Assembly (NCBI GenBank): GCA_013289685.1 | Contig: JABCZL010000001.1 | Span: forward strand, 561,838 to 625,837 | DNA length: 64,000 bases | DNA from: Acidobacteriota bacterium | GTDB lineage: Bacteria > Acidobacteriota > Terriglobia > Terriglobales > Acidobacteriaceae | Direction of reading: 5' to 3' | Shown: piece by piece, positions 56,181-64,000 of the stretch | Layout of the letters: each line of letters begins with the position of its first letter | Position numbering within the stretch: position 1 is the first letter of the stretch | Notes under the pieces: generated by a model | The model's input: only the letters and a program-made list of their open reading frames with translations | The model's database searches: none | What the model was told of the DNA's origin: nothing | Translations under genes and position numbers: made by a program

Positions 56181-58346
56181 ATGATCATTCCCACGCGCTT
56201 GAGGCAAACGCTATCCAAAGTTGTCGCGTTCGGAGTTATGGCCGTCATCGTTAGTCAGATGTCTTCGGGACAGCAAGCGCCGCCGGCGAATTGGACGGCG
56301 GAACAGGACCATCAAAACATGATGGATCAGCTCGGGATCAAGGCGCTCCGTCCCGGGCCAAGCGGGAATGAAAAGGACCCCAGTCACGCCAACTTCGATG
56401 AGGCGAAAGCAAATCCATACGGCGATCTGCCCGATGCGCTCACGTTAAAGAACGGGCAAAAGGTCACGTCGGCGGAACAGTGGTGGCATGAGCGACGCCC
56501 AGAGATCGTCGAAGACTTCGAGCGCGAGGTCGTCGGCCGCATCCCGCCGAACGTGCCCAAAGTGGCCTGGACCGCGAAGAGCACGAGCGATTCGAAGGCC
56601 GGAGTTTTCCCTGTGGTTGAGAAACAGTTGGTTGGACACGCGGACAACTCAGCGTGTCCCTCGATCAACGTAGACATTGAGATGACGCTGGTTACACCGG
56701 GGAATGCGAAAGCTCCCGTGCCCGTGATGATCATGTTCAGCAGCGCGTTCATCCGCCAATTCATGGCAAGCCATCCGGAATTCAAGAAAATGATGGGGAG
56801 CGATCCGCCCTCGACCGAACAGCTGATTGCCAACGGCTGGGGTTACGCTCTGCTCGACACCAGTACCATCCAAGCGGATAACGGCGCAGGCCTCACCAAA
56901 GGGATTATTGGCCTTTCAAACAAGGGTCTGCCTCGAAAGCCGGACGATTGGGGTGCGTTGCGGGCGTGGGCGTGGGGCGCCTCTCGCGCTCTCGACTATC
57001 TGGAGACGGACAAGAACGTTGATGCGAAGCACGTGGGCATCGAAGGGGTCTCCCGCTATGGAAAAGCTGCGCTCGTGACGATGGCGTTCGATACTCGCAT
57101 TGCTGTGGCGCTGGTGGGTTCCTCCGGGGAGGGCGGAGCGAAACCGCACCGGCGCAATTTCGGAGAAGAGGTGGAGAATCTTACGGGGTCCGGCGAGTAT
57201 CACTGGATGGCGGGAAATTTTCTGAAGTACGGTGCCGCCGAGGCTTCGTTCGGAAGCAAGAATGCCAGCGACTTGCCGGTGGACGCGAACGAACTGATTG
57301 CCCTGTGCGCACCGCGGCTCACGTTCATCAGCTATGGGATTCCCGAGAAGGGGGATGCAAAGTGGCTGGACCACCAGGGCAGCTTTATGGCGACGGTGGC
57401 GGCAGACGGCGTCTTCCGGCTATTGGGTGCTAAGGACCTGGGCGTGAACGCGGACTATCAGAACGCGAAGATGCCGCCAGTGAATACAGGGCTTCTCGAT
57501 GGCGAACTCGCATGGCGGCAGCATGACGAGGGCCACACCGATGCCCCCAACTGGAAGTACTTCATTCCCTGGGCGGACAAGTTCTTCAACTATCACCCGA
57601 CCCCGTGGGAACTTCCCGCCGATCAGCCGATGTTTCGGACGGACGCTAATTCTCTGGTGGCACATTCGCAGCTGCTTGCGAAGGCAAAACAAGCCGGAAT
57701 CGACGTTTACTTTGAAGGCGACTCAATCACAAGAAGGTGGGGAGCCCTCGACTACCCAGATCTGCTCGCCAATTGGAAGCAGAATTTCTTCGGCTGGAAC
57801 GCGGCTGATTTTGGATGGGGCGGTGATCGGACGCAGAATATCCTCTGGCGTTTAGAGAACGGCGAGTTGGATGGAGTCAACCCCAAAGTCGTCATTGTGC
57901 TAGCCGGCACAAACAACGTCGGCGATCTGACGGCTCCGGGCAGCATCGATGAACGAGCCTCCGACGTGACGCGGGGAGTTCAGGCGATTGTGCATGTGAT
58001 TCAAGAGAAGGCGCCCGCCGCGACAATCATAGTGATGGGAATCTTTCCGAGGAATGACAATGCAGCGTTCACTCCTATCATCGACAGAATCAATCGCAAT
58101 CTGTCGAAGATGGCTGACGGCGACGGCCACAAGATTCGATATCTGAATATTAACGACCAACTGGCCGGCAGCGATGGGATGCTGCGCGATGGAATGATGA
58201 ATGCAAAAGACAAACTCCATCCCACCGTGAAGGCGTATCAAGTCTGGGCAGATGCACTGAGGCCAGTCCTCACGGAGTTGCTGGGGCCGCCCGCAGTTGA
58301 GGATCACGCTCCACCGCCTACGGGCGATCCCTCCGCGGGGCACTGA
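56181..58346 (+). CDS. Glucuronoyl esterase (CE15) fused to SGNH hydrolase
   Basis: A 721-residue secreted two-domain esterase. Signal peptide KVVAFGVMAVIVSQMSSGQ. Residues about 60-480 are CE15: WWHERRPEIVEDFEREVVGR, WAWGASRALDYLETD, nucleophile Ser291 in GVSRYGKAAL, and HDEGHTDA with a candidate His. CE15 cleaves ester bonds between glucuronoxylan and lignin. Residues about 505-700 are an SGNH/GDSL domain: FEGDSITRRWG (Ser515), GWGGDRT, LAGTNNVGD and DKLHPTVKAY, supplying all four SGNH blocks; probably a sugar-acetyl esterase. The frame opens at 56109, but the ATG at 56181 has GAGAG upstream. Monocistronic. Confidence 0.92.
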   Translation: MIIPTRLRQTLSKVVAFGVMAVIVSQMSSGQQAPPANWTAEQDHQNMMDQLGIKALRPGPSGNEKDPSHANFDEAKANPYGDLPDALTLKNGQKVTSAEQWWHERRPEIVEDFEREVVGRIPPNVPKVAWTAKSTSDSKAGVFPVVEKQLVGHADNSACPSINVDIEMTLVTPGNAKAPVPVMIMFSSAFIRQFMASHPEFKKMMGSDPPSTEQLIANGWGYALLDTSTIQADNGAGLTKGIIGLSNKGLPRKPDDWGALRAWAWGASRALDYLETDKNVDAKHVGIEGVSRYGKAALVTMAFDTRIAVALVGSSGEGGAKPHRRNFGEEVENLTGSGEYHWMAGNFLKYGAAEASFGSKNASDLPVDANELIALCAPRLTFISYGIPEKGDAKWLDHQGSFMATVAADGVFRLLGAKDLGVNADYQNAKMPPVNTGLLDGELAWRQHDEGHTDAPNWKYFIPWADKFFNYHPTPWELPADQPMFRTDANSLVAHSQLLAKAKQAGIDVYFEGDSITRRWGALDYPDLLANWKQNFFGWNAADFGWGGDRTQNILWRLENGELDGVNPKVVIVLAGTNNVGDLTAPGSIDERASDVTRGVQAIVHVIQEKAPAATIIVMGIFPRNDNAAFTPIIDRINRNLSKMADGDGHKIRYLNINDQLAGSDGMLRDGMMNAKDKLHPTVKAYQVWADALRPVLTELLGPPAVEDHAPPPTGDPSAGH

Positions 58347-58464
58347 CGATGTCCGTGGCAGATTGACGCTGATATGCGCCGAAAAAATATGTGGCCGAGC
58401 GCAGCGGAGTAACAGATGAGAAATGCGGGAAGCGACGACTATGAGACCAACAAGAGGGCGAAAC

Positions 58465-59031
58465 ATGAATAGCAATAAAAAGAACTTGTCACCAGAACAA
58501 CGGGAACAACTACTCAAAGCATTGCAAGCCCGTTTTGAGAAAAACATGAACCGACATAAAGGTCTTGAATGGCCTCAAGTGCAAGCAAAGGTGGAAGCTG
58601 ATGCTGAAAAACTGTGGTCACTCCATGAAATGGAAAGAACTGGCGGTGAACCGGACGTTGTTGGCCATGACAAAAAGACGGGCGAATACATTTTTTATGA
58701 TTGTTCAGCGGAAAGTCCTAAGGGCCGCAGAAGTATTTGCTACGACCGTGAAGCGCTGGAATCCAGGAAAGAAAATAAGCCAAAAGATAACGCGATTGGC
58801 ATGGCAACTGCCATGGGCATTGAGCTTTTAACGGAAGAACAATATCGAGAGTTGCAGAAACTTGGAAATTTCGACACGAAAACGTCGAGCTGGGTGAAAA
58901 CTCCTTCCGCTGTCAGAAAACTCGGCGGCGCTCTCTTTTGCGATCGCCGCTTCGACACTGTTTTCGTGTATCACAACGGTGCGGAATCCTACTACGCGGC
59001 CAGGGCGTTCCGCGGCTCGCTAAGGGTCTAA
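58465..59031 (+). CDS. DUF4256-family protein
   Basis: A 188-residue cytosolic-type protein, whole-length DUF4256 by motifs: FEKNMNRHKGLEW, LWSLHEMERTGGEPDVVGHD, YIFYDCSAESPKGRRSICYD, ATAMGIELLTEEQYRELQKLG and GGALFCDRRFDTVFVYHNGAESYYAARAFRG. No function is known to me for this family. The gene is visibly richer in A/T and Lys/Asn than its neighbours, suggesting a more recent arrival. Start 58465 has GAGGG 7 bp upstream; the frame extends to 58423. It stands alone, with no mobile element beside it. Confidence 0.8.
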   Translation: MNSNKKNLSPEQREQLLKALQARFEKNMNRHKGLEWPQVQAKVEADAEKLWSLHEMERTGGEPDVVGHDKKTGEYIFYDCSAESPKGRRSICYDREALESRKENKPKDNAIGMATAMGIELLTEEQYRELQKLGNFDTKTSSWVKTPSAVRKLGGALFCDRRFDTVFVYHNGAESYYAARAFRGSLRV

Positions 59032-59139
59032 ATTCTGCATGCCAGCAATGCAAACAGTCGATGCCCGCTACCGTCTTTATTCGCGGCGCTAAGGCGCGCT
59101 TGCTGTAGAATCCGGAGCATCGGGGATGGGGACCACTTT

Positions 59140-59925
59140 ATGAATGCGAGTCTGCCGATCGCTGATCCTGGTGCGCGCGAATTTTCTTCTTCCGCCAAGC
59201 CTAGTTCTGCAGTGTCGGCTGCGCGCGGGAAGCGCCACTCCGCGCTGGTGCGCGTGACCCATTGGATTACCACGGTCGCGTTTGTCGCGCTGCTGGTCAG
59301 CGGAGGCGAGATCGTGCTTTCGCATCCCCGGTTTTACTGGGGTGAGACCGGTAACGTAAACATGCGCCCGTGGCTCAATCTGCACCTGCCATCCTCCCGG
59401 GACGCCGTCCCCACCGGCTATGGGTACGTGCTCCCCGATCAAAACGGCTGGAGCCGCTATCTCCATTTTCAGGCGGCATGGCTGGCGGTTGGGACGGGTT
59501 TGCTCTACGTGCTGTTCGGTGTCTTCGCAGGGCATTTCCGCCGCAATCTGTTTCCCACGGCTTCTGACCTTTCCATCATGGAGCTTGGCCGTTCGCTGGT
59601 TCGACATTTGCGCTTTGAGCGGCCGGGCAATGAAGAAGCGTGGTCGTATAACGTTCTGCAGCGCCTCACGTATCTGCTCGTGATCTTCGTGCTGTTCCCG
59701 TTGATGATCTGGACGGGGCTGGCCATGTCGTTCGGATTCAACTCGGAATTCCCTTTGGCCGTTCGGCTCTTGGGAGGCCAGCAGACGGCGCGCAGCCTGC
59801 ACTTCCTGGCGACGATATTTCTGGTGCTGTTTCTGTTGATTCACGTGCTGATGGTCTTTGTTGCGGGATTTCGAAATCGTATGCGCGCCATGATCACCGG
59901 CCGCGCTACCCCACCGACGGAGTAA
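59140..59925 (+). CDS. Cytochrome b561-type membrane subunit
   Basis: A 261-residue four-to-five-helix membrane cytochrome b (thiosulfate-reductase cytochrome b/b561 type). Haem-ligand His are likely HW at the start (VRVTHWITTVAFVALL), LHFQAAWLAVGTGLLYVLFG, and the late SLHFLATIFLVLFLLIHVLMVFVAG. An N-terminal Ser/Ala-rich 35 residues has no clear role. The gene directly precedes the molybdopterin oxidoreductase; the spacer between them is a 4 x 13 bp repeat. The pair would pass quinol electrons to the molybdo-enzyme. Confidence 0.85.
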   Translation: MNASLPIADPGAREFSSSAKPSSAVSAARGKRHSALVRVTHWITTVAFVALLVSGGEIVLSHPRFYWGETGNVNMRPWLNLHLPSSRDAVPTGYGYVLPDQNGWSRYLHFQAAWLAVGTGLLYVLFGVFAGHFRRNLFPTASDLSIMELGRSLVRHLRFERPGNEEAWSYNVLQRLTYLLVIFVLFPLMIWTGLAMSFGFNSEFPLAVRLLGGQQTARSLHFLATIFLVLFLLIHVLMVFVAGFRNRMRAMITGRATPPTE

Positions 59926-59969
59926 AGTTACGGAGTGATGTTACTGAGCGAAGTTACGGAGTAAAGTTT
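59918..59969. repeat. 4 x 13-bp tandem array filling an intergenic spacer
   Basis: Units CGGAGTAAAGTTA (59918), CGGAGTGATGTTA (59931), CTGAGCGAAGTTA (59944) and CGGAGTAAAGTTT (59957). The array begins in the last codons of the cytochrome b gene, contains its TAA (59923-59925), and ends one base before the ATG of the molybdopterin gene. The last unit supplies GGAG 8 bp before that ATG, so the repeat itself carries the ribosome site; unit 2 carries another GGAG plus an internal ATG. Confidence 0.95.
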
Positions 59970-60728
59970 ATGAGCAATTTCTCTCGACGCAAATTCATCA
60001 CCACAGGGCTGGCTCTGGCGGCCGGTGCATCTGGGATTGCCGTCGCTGCCAAAGTCGCGCAGCATCATGGCCTCATCCCACCGGACGCGGGAGGATTTTA
60101 CGGCCCGGGAGAAACGTTGACCTACGCGGCGCAGCGACTTTTGACCCGCCATTCCCTGGCCCGCGAATTTTCGCGCACCCAGATTTCGAAGAACCCGTTC
60201 GCCAACGAAGTCGATCCCTTGGGAGATGAATTCAAACGACTCCAGGCAGCCAGTTTCGTGGACTGGCGGGTAACTGTGGACGGGATGGCAGCGCGGCCGG
60301 CCTCGTTCTCGCTGGCAGAGATCAGAAGCTTTCCCGCCAGTACGCAGATCACCATGATCGGCTGTGAAGAAGGATGGACATACATCGCCGAATGGACCGG
60401 AGTGCCACTCTCTTACATCCTGGACCGCGTTGGCGCGCTGCCCCAGGCGCGTTACGTTGTATACCGCTCGATCCAACCTGACTGGTGGGAGAGCATCGAC
60501 ATGGCGGACGCGTTGCACCCGCAAACATTTCTCGCCCACGGCATGAACGGAAGCGAACTTCCCGTGCCGTTTGGAGGCCCCGTCCGCGTCCGAGTCCCCC
60601 GGCAGCTCGGTTATAAAAATGTGAAGTACATCAATCGCTTGACTCTGACGGACAACCTCAAACCGTTCGGCAAGGGCAGAGGCGGGGCTGCCGCTGATGG
60701 CGGCTACGCGTGGTATGCGGGCATCTAG
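59970..60728 (+). CDS. Molybdopterin-dependent oxidoreductase (sulfite-oxidase/MsrP type)
   Basis: A 252-residue periplasmic molybdoenzyme. The leader SRRKFITTGLALAAGASG has the twin-Arg motif (SRRKF) for Tat export. The single Mo-ligand Cys132 lies in TMIGCEEGWTYIAEWTG; Trp and Arg neighbours match the sulfite-oxidase domain. Partner is the upstream cytochrome b, which should feed or accept electrons at the membrane. Its size and CEEG motif resemble MsrP/YedY-type methionine-sulfoxide reductases, but a sulfur-compound or other substrate is equally possible. Confidence 0.85.
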   Translation: MSNFSRRKFITTGLALAAGASGIAVAAKVAQHHGLIPPDAGGFYGPGETLTYAAQRLLTRHSLAREFSRTQISKNPFANEVDPLGDEFKRLQAASFVDWRVTVDGMAARPASFSLAEIRSFPASTQITMIGCEEGWTYIAEWTGVPLSYILDRVGALPQARYVVYRSIQPDWWESIDMADALHPQTFLAHGMNGSELPVPFGGPVRVRVPRQLGYKNVKYINRLTLTDNLKPFGKGRGGAAADGGYAWYAGI

Positions 60729-60771
60729 AGCAAGCGTCCGATGAAAAGCCGGCGCGCGGCAGCGTTCTCAA

Positions 60772-60801
60772 TTGACAACTTCTGACACCGTCGCAGATAC
60801 T
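60772..60801 (+). promoter_or_regulatory. Candidate sigma-70 promoter of the VOC gene
   Basis: TTGACA (60772-60777), 18-bp spacer and GATACT (60796-60801), upstream of the VOC gene with a leader of about 70 nt to the preferred ATG at 60879. The 150-bp gap contains no other feature. Confidence 0.4.
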
Positions 60802-60878
60802 GCCATCTGCGCATGTAGGATGCAACGGCACATCGCCGAAGGGCAATGCCCACCTACGATCTCATCGTGGAGGCCTAC

Positions 60879-61571
60879 ATGCCCAATCTAGAGAACCTCA
60901 AAAAGCAAGCCAAGCTTATATTGCGGTGGCATCGCGAACGCCACTATCCCGTCGCCGCACAAATCCGCGGGCATTTGCCTCGTTTCCTGAATATGCCCGA
61001 CTCCGAGATTCTTGCGGCGAGCTTTAAGCTCAGCGATGCCCAAGAATTGGTCGCAAGACAGCAAGGCTTCGAAAGTTGGCAAGCCTTGAAAACTGGACTT
61101 TCGACCACGTCGCTCAAGGTGAAGTCGTCGCCCTCCAAGTCGTCGCCCTCCAAGTCATCGCCATCCAAAGCAACGATTGTCAGTGCACAGCCGCAACTGC
61201 TCGTCACCGATATCAAGAGATCATGCGAATTTTTCCGCGAGAAGTTGGGCTTTTCGGTTGTATTCACTTACGGCAAGCCGCCCTACTATGCGCAGGTGGG
61301 TCGCGACGCGGCGCGACTCAATCTAAGGTCTGTCGAGCTAAGGTCTGTCGAGCAAACATTAATCGACTCGCCGGTCCGCGATCGGGAAGAACTGTTGTCG
61401 GCATCGATGACCGTCGCTACAGCGCACGAGATCAAGCTGCTGTTTCTTGAGTTTCAGTCCGCTGGTGTTACTTTTCACCAGACGCTGAAAAAGCAGCCCT
61501 GGGGCGCCAGAAATTTCGTTGTCAAGGATCCGGATGGTAATCTGCTGCTGTTTGCCGGGCCGTCAAACTAA
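60879..61571 (+). CDS. VOC-family protein with N-terminal helical domain and Ser/Pro/Lys repeat linker
   Basis: A 230-residue protein. Residues 1-70 are helices with LENLKKQAKLILRWHRERHYPVA and a final LSDAQELVARQQGFESWQALK, a block also seen at the N-terminus of unrelated bacterial proteins. A linker of KSSPS repeated three times follows, then a VOC module from about 108 (QLLVTDIKRSCEFFREKLGF) to KDPDGNLLLFAG. The VOC part carries a second, duplicated LRSVE insertion near residue 150. A GGAGG site lies 5 bp before 60879; an upstream in-frame ATG at 60846 is possible. Substrate unknown. Confidence 0.8.
   Translation: MPNLENLKKQAKLILRWHRERHYPVAAQIRGHLPRFLNMPDSEILAASFKLSDAQELVARQQGFESWQALKTGLSTTSLKVKSSPSKSSPSKSSPSKATIVSAQPQLLVTDIKRSCEFFREKLGFSVVFTYGKPPYYAQVGRDAARLNLRSVELRSVEQTLIDSPVRDREELLSASMTVATAHEIKLLFLEFQSAGVTFHQTLKKQPWGARNFVVKDPDGNLLLFAGPSN
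61122..61166. repeat. 3 x 15-bp in-frame tandem array
   Basis: Two identical AAGTCGTCGCCCTCC units and a diverged third (AAGTCATCGCCATCC), coding for the KSSPS linker of the VOC protein. Confidence 0.95.
61323..61352. repeat. 2 x 15-bp exact in-frame duplication
   Basis: CTAAGGTCTGTCGAG occurs twice in direct succession, coding for LRSVE-LRSVE inside the VOC domain. Confidence 0.95.
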
Positions 61572-61791
61572 GACCCGCAAAATGGCAGCGACCAAGCCGA
61601 AGTGGATCGAGTGTGTATAGTCGATAAACCTTACGCCCGCCCCGGAAGCAGGGCGTCCAAAAGGAAACATCGCGCGCAGGGCGTCGGGTAATTTCTATGT
61701 TCGCCCGAGGCTTGTTCCAAGGGACGACACTGGCCAGGCAGGATATGATGCACCGGTGGGTTTATTCCGTTTTCATATAAGGAGCTTTTGC

Positions 61792-63651
61792 ATGGAATCG
61801 CGCCGCATCCGCTCAATGGTATTTCTCGCATCCGTCCTGGCGCTGGCCGCGTCCGCCGGGCTCGCCGAAGAAGCAATCTCGGTCACCGTGGACGCAACTA
61901 GAACTCAACAGAAGCTGCTGCACATCACGTTGGTTGTCCCGGTCAAGCCCGGACCTCTCACTCTCTACTATCCGAAATGGATTCCCGGCGAGCATGGGCC
62001 CGATGGACCCATCGTCAATCTCACCGGTCTCAAATTCGAGGCCGACGGCAAGATCATTCCGTGGCAGCGCGATTTGCTGGATGTTTTCACCTTCCACGTG
62101 GAAATCCCCCGCGGTGTCAGCCATCTCAACGTCAGCTATGACTATCTTGAGCCCGACGGCGTCTCGGCCACTGACAAACTCCTGGTCCTCGAATGGAATG
62201 AAGTCGTACTCTATCCGGCAGACATCCCCGCCGAGAAGCTCACTTACGAAGCCAAACTTGTGCTGCCGGACGGGTGGAAATTCGGCACCTCTCTTCCCGT
62301 TGAAAATGCATCAGGAAATCGAGTCTCATTTAAACCGATTTCACTGGATTTGCTCGTGGACTCGCCCGTAATTACCGGGGAGTTCTATCGCACGATTGAC
62401 CTCACGCCGCCGGGTGAACCCATTCACCACGAAATCGACATGGCGGCCGACAGCGAAGCTGCTCTGAACATGAGCTCCGAAAACCAGAAGCAGATGACCA
62501 ATCTGGTGGCCGAATCGGGCAAACTTTTTGGTGCTCGTCATTATCGCGACTATCATTTCCTGCTCGCGCTCAGTGATCATGTCGCGCATTTCGGCCTCGA
62601 ACATCACGAGTCGAACAACAGCCGCTTGCCAGAGCGAACTCTACTTTCGCCAAGTTCCGGCATGTCGCTGGGCGGACTGCTGGCGCACGAGTTCGCTCAT
62701 TCCTGGAATGGCAAGTTTCGCCGCCCCGCCGATTTGACCGTCCCCTATTACGAACAACCCATGAAAACGGATCTTCTATGGGGTTACGAGGGACTAACGG
62801 ACTATCTCGGCCCCATGTTGGCCGCGCGCAGCGGATTGTGGACCCCGGATCAATACCACGAATCGATAGCCAGCATTGCGGCCCAGCTTGGCCCGGGACG
62901 TCCCGGCCGCACCTGGCGCCCGTTGCTGGACACCGCTGTTGGAGAACCCGGCCTTGGCTTCGGAAGAGGTGGCTGGTTGAACTGGCGTCGCGGCACCGAC
63001 TACTACGACGAGGGCGATCTGCTCTGGCTTGAAGTAGCCACCATCATACATCGTGAGTCCGGTGGCAAGAAATCGATCGACGATTTCTGCCAGACATTCC
63101 ACGGCGGTCCTAACAACGGCCCGGAGGTGAAGACCTACACCTTCGACGACTTAGTAAAGCTGCTGAATGCTCTAGCGCCTTCTGATTGGGCCGCCTTCTT
63201 CCACACCAGATTGAACTCCACTTCCGCGGAAGCGCCGGTGGGAGGAATCGAAAACGGCGGCTGGAAAGTTACGTTCAACAGCGAGCCTCCGAAGTCCGAG
63301 GGTCGCCGCAGCGGTCCCACCGATGTCTATTCAATCGGCCTTCAGGTGAACAACGAGGGCGTTGTCAGCGACTCCGTCGTCGGCAGTCCAGCGTTTGAGG
63401 CCGGCATCTCTTCGCAAATGAAAATAATTGGCGTCAACGGCCGCGTCTTCACTCAGGATTTGCTCTCGGAGGCGATCAAGTCTGCGAAGGACACATCCAA
63501 ACCGATCACGCTCCTCGGCGTCGTGGACGACTATTTTCGGACCTGCACCATCAACTACCATGGCGGCGCCCGTTACCCGCACCTGGTGCGTGATGGCGAC
63601 AAGCCGGACTATCTCGACGACTTAATCAAGCCCCACGCCGTGAGCCAGTAG
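61792..63651 (+). CDS. M61-family metallopeptidase with PDZ domain
   Basis: A 619-residue exported aminopeptidase-like enzyme. Signal peptide SMVFLASVLALAASAGLAEE. The zinc motif HEFAHSWN is at 299-306 (His299, Glu300, His303), with the downstream glutamate expected in LLWGYEGLTDYLG. The N-terminal part (LTLYYPKWIPGEHGPDGP) is the M61 beta domain. A PDZ domain lies at about 500-590 (YSIGLQVNNEGVVSDSVVGSPAFEAGI). Start 61792 has AGGAG 7-8 bp upstream; the frame extends to 61756. Glycyl aminopeptidase activity is known for some M61 members. A BNR-propeller gene follows 122 bp later. Confidence 0.92.
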   Translation: MESRRIRSMVFLASVLALAASAGLAEEAISVTVDATRTQQKLLHITLVVPVKPGPLTLYYPKWIPGEHGPDGPIVNLTGLKFEADGKIIPWQRDLLDVFTFHVEIPRGVSHLNVSYDYLEPDGVSATDKLLVLEWNEVVLYPADIPAEKLTYEAKLVLPDGWKFGTSLPVENASGNRVSFKPISLDLLVDSPVITGEFYRTIDLTPPGEPIHHEIDMAADSEAALNMSSENQKQMTNLVAESGKLFGARHYRDYHFLLALSDHVAHFGLEHHESNNSRLPERTLLSPSSGMSLGGLLAHEFAHSWNGKFRRPADLTVPYYEQPMKTDLLWGYEGLTDYLGPMLAARSGLWTPDQYHESIASIAAQLGPGRPGRTWRPLLDTAVGEPGLGFGRGGWLNWRRGTDYYDEGDLLWLEVATIIHRESGGKKSIDDFCQTFHGGPNNGPEVKTYTFDDLVKLLNALAPSDWAAFFHTRLNSTSAEAPVGGIENGGWKVTFNSEPPKSEGRRSGPTDVYSIGLQVNNEGVVSDSVVGSPAFEAGISSQMKIIGVNGRVFTQDLLSEAIKSAKDTSKPITLLGVVDDYFRTCTINYHGGARYPHLVRDGDKPDYLDDLIKPHAVSQ

Positions 63652-63773
63652 AAGTCACTCGTCTGGGTTCTGAGAACGCTCAGTTAGCGAGGTCCACGTT
63701 GTGGTAGCGTAGTTCCGGCCAAATGTCGCCACGATGCCACCCAGAACGGGCGCATCGGAAGATGGGAATCCAA

Positions 63774-64000
63774 ATGAAGACAGTCCTGCGCGGAGCGCGC
63801 CTCCGGCTCCTTGTCGCATTCATAGCCTCCATTGCCGTTTTGCCAGTCAATCTTTCGAGCCAACTTTCGAGCCAACTTTCGAGCCAGCTTTCGAGCCAGG
63901 AGCCGATCGACAGCAAGCTACTCTCCGGCATGCAGTGGAGGTTGATCGGCCCATTTCGCGCCGGGCGAGTTACGGCCGTCGCCGGCGCGGCCGACCCGAA
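63774..64000 (+). CDS. Exported BNR/sortilin-like propeller protein, N-terminal fragment (cut by window edge)
   Basis: Only the first 75 codons are present. A signal-like helix (LLVAFIASIAVLPVN) is followed by a fourfold LSSQ repeat, then SKLLSGMQWRLIGPFRAGRV, the opening of large acidobacterial secreted propeller proteins with BNR/VPS10-like repeats. The 122-bp leader gap after the peptidase contains no gene. An in-frame ATG at 63762 is an alternative start. Confidence 0.75.
   Translation, partial: MKTVLRGARLRLLVAFIASIAVLPVNLSSQLSSQLSSQLSSQEPIDSKLLSGMQWRLIGPFRAGRVTAVAGAADP
63852..63899. repeat. 4 x 12-bp in-frame tandem array
   Basis: Four units of CTTTCGAGCCAA or CTTTCGAGCCAG at 63852, 63864, 63876 and 63888, coding for LSSQ x 4 just after the signal peptide of the truncated BNR-propeller gene. 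Confidence 0.95.

Noticed and set aside
61122-61166. CRISPR-like repeat
   Set aside because: Units are contiguous with no spacers and lie in a coding frame, so this is a tandem repeat.

Overview
The window looks like an accessory, polymer-degrading region of an Acidobacteriota chromosome (Terriglobia-like). This is inferred from gene content rather than a marker gene: a 1,244-residue Oar-type TonB-dependent receptor with a carboxypeptidase-regulatory-like head, paired CRTAC1-type (VCBS plus ASPIC/UnbV) secreted proteins, DUF1080, M61 and BNR-propeller proteins, many secreted glycosidases and esterases, and a GC-rich base composition. No rRNA, tRNA, CRISPR array, insertion sequence or integrase was seen. 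Both window ends cut through genes.

Layout. 1-1.6 kb: RND efflux permease (cut by the edge) and its periplasmic adaptor, minus strand. 1.8-4.8 kb: NagB deaminase divergent from a secreted discoidin/clan-A glycosidase-like protein. 5-6.7 kb: receiver-PP2C phosphatase and a small VOC protein. 6.7-16.2 kb: mixed redox and membrane genes (FN3 anchor protein, lipoprotein with a c-type haem motif on a cyclase-like toroid, ThDP enzyme, lipase-maturation-factor-like protein, FAD oxidoreductase, DoxX-like protein, cytochrome P450). 16.3-17.7 kb: lipocalin-like protein divergent from an SDR. 17.8-23.7 kb: translationally coupled CRTAC1-CRTAC1-TPR operon convergent with another TPR gene. 23.8-30.4 kb: Oar-type receptor behind a LuxR-type response regulator and its sensor kinase.

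30.6-42.8 kb is a deoxysugar and plant-polysaccharide locus: GH30 lipoprotein, a decayed GH3 tail, GH78 alpha-L-rhamnosidase, then rhaI-rhaB-rhaEW-rhaT, which together can release, import and degrade L-rhamnose to dihydroxyacetone phosphate and lactate. DUF1080 follows. 42.9-48.8 kb encodes a giant alpha-2-macroglobulin-like protein with unusual inserted domains. 49-51.6 kb holds two secreted proteins (propeller-like, GH99-like). 51.6-54.1 kb is a coupled DapA-family/alpha-ketoglutarate-semialdehyde dehydrogenase pair. 54.6-64 kb holds a small membrane protein, an alpha/beta hydrolase, a glucuronoyl-esterase/SGNH fusion, an AT-richer DUF4256 gene, a cytochrome b/molybdopterin oxidoreductase pair, a VOC protein, an M61 peptidase and a truncated BNR-propeller gene.

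The most unexpected signals are short perfect or near-perfect tandem arrays (12, 13 or 15 bp units, 2 to 5 copies) at six places, two of which are 4 x 13 bp arrays sitting exactly over stop codons or filling an intergenic spacer, and the domain architecture of the macroglobulin-like protein. I see no complete novel defence or mobile system. All assignments are from reading motifs; no database search was run.
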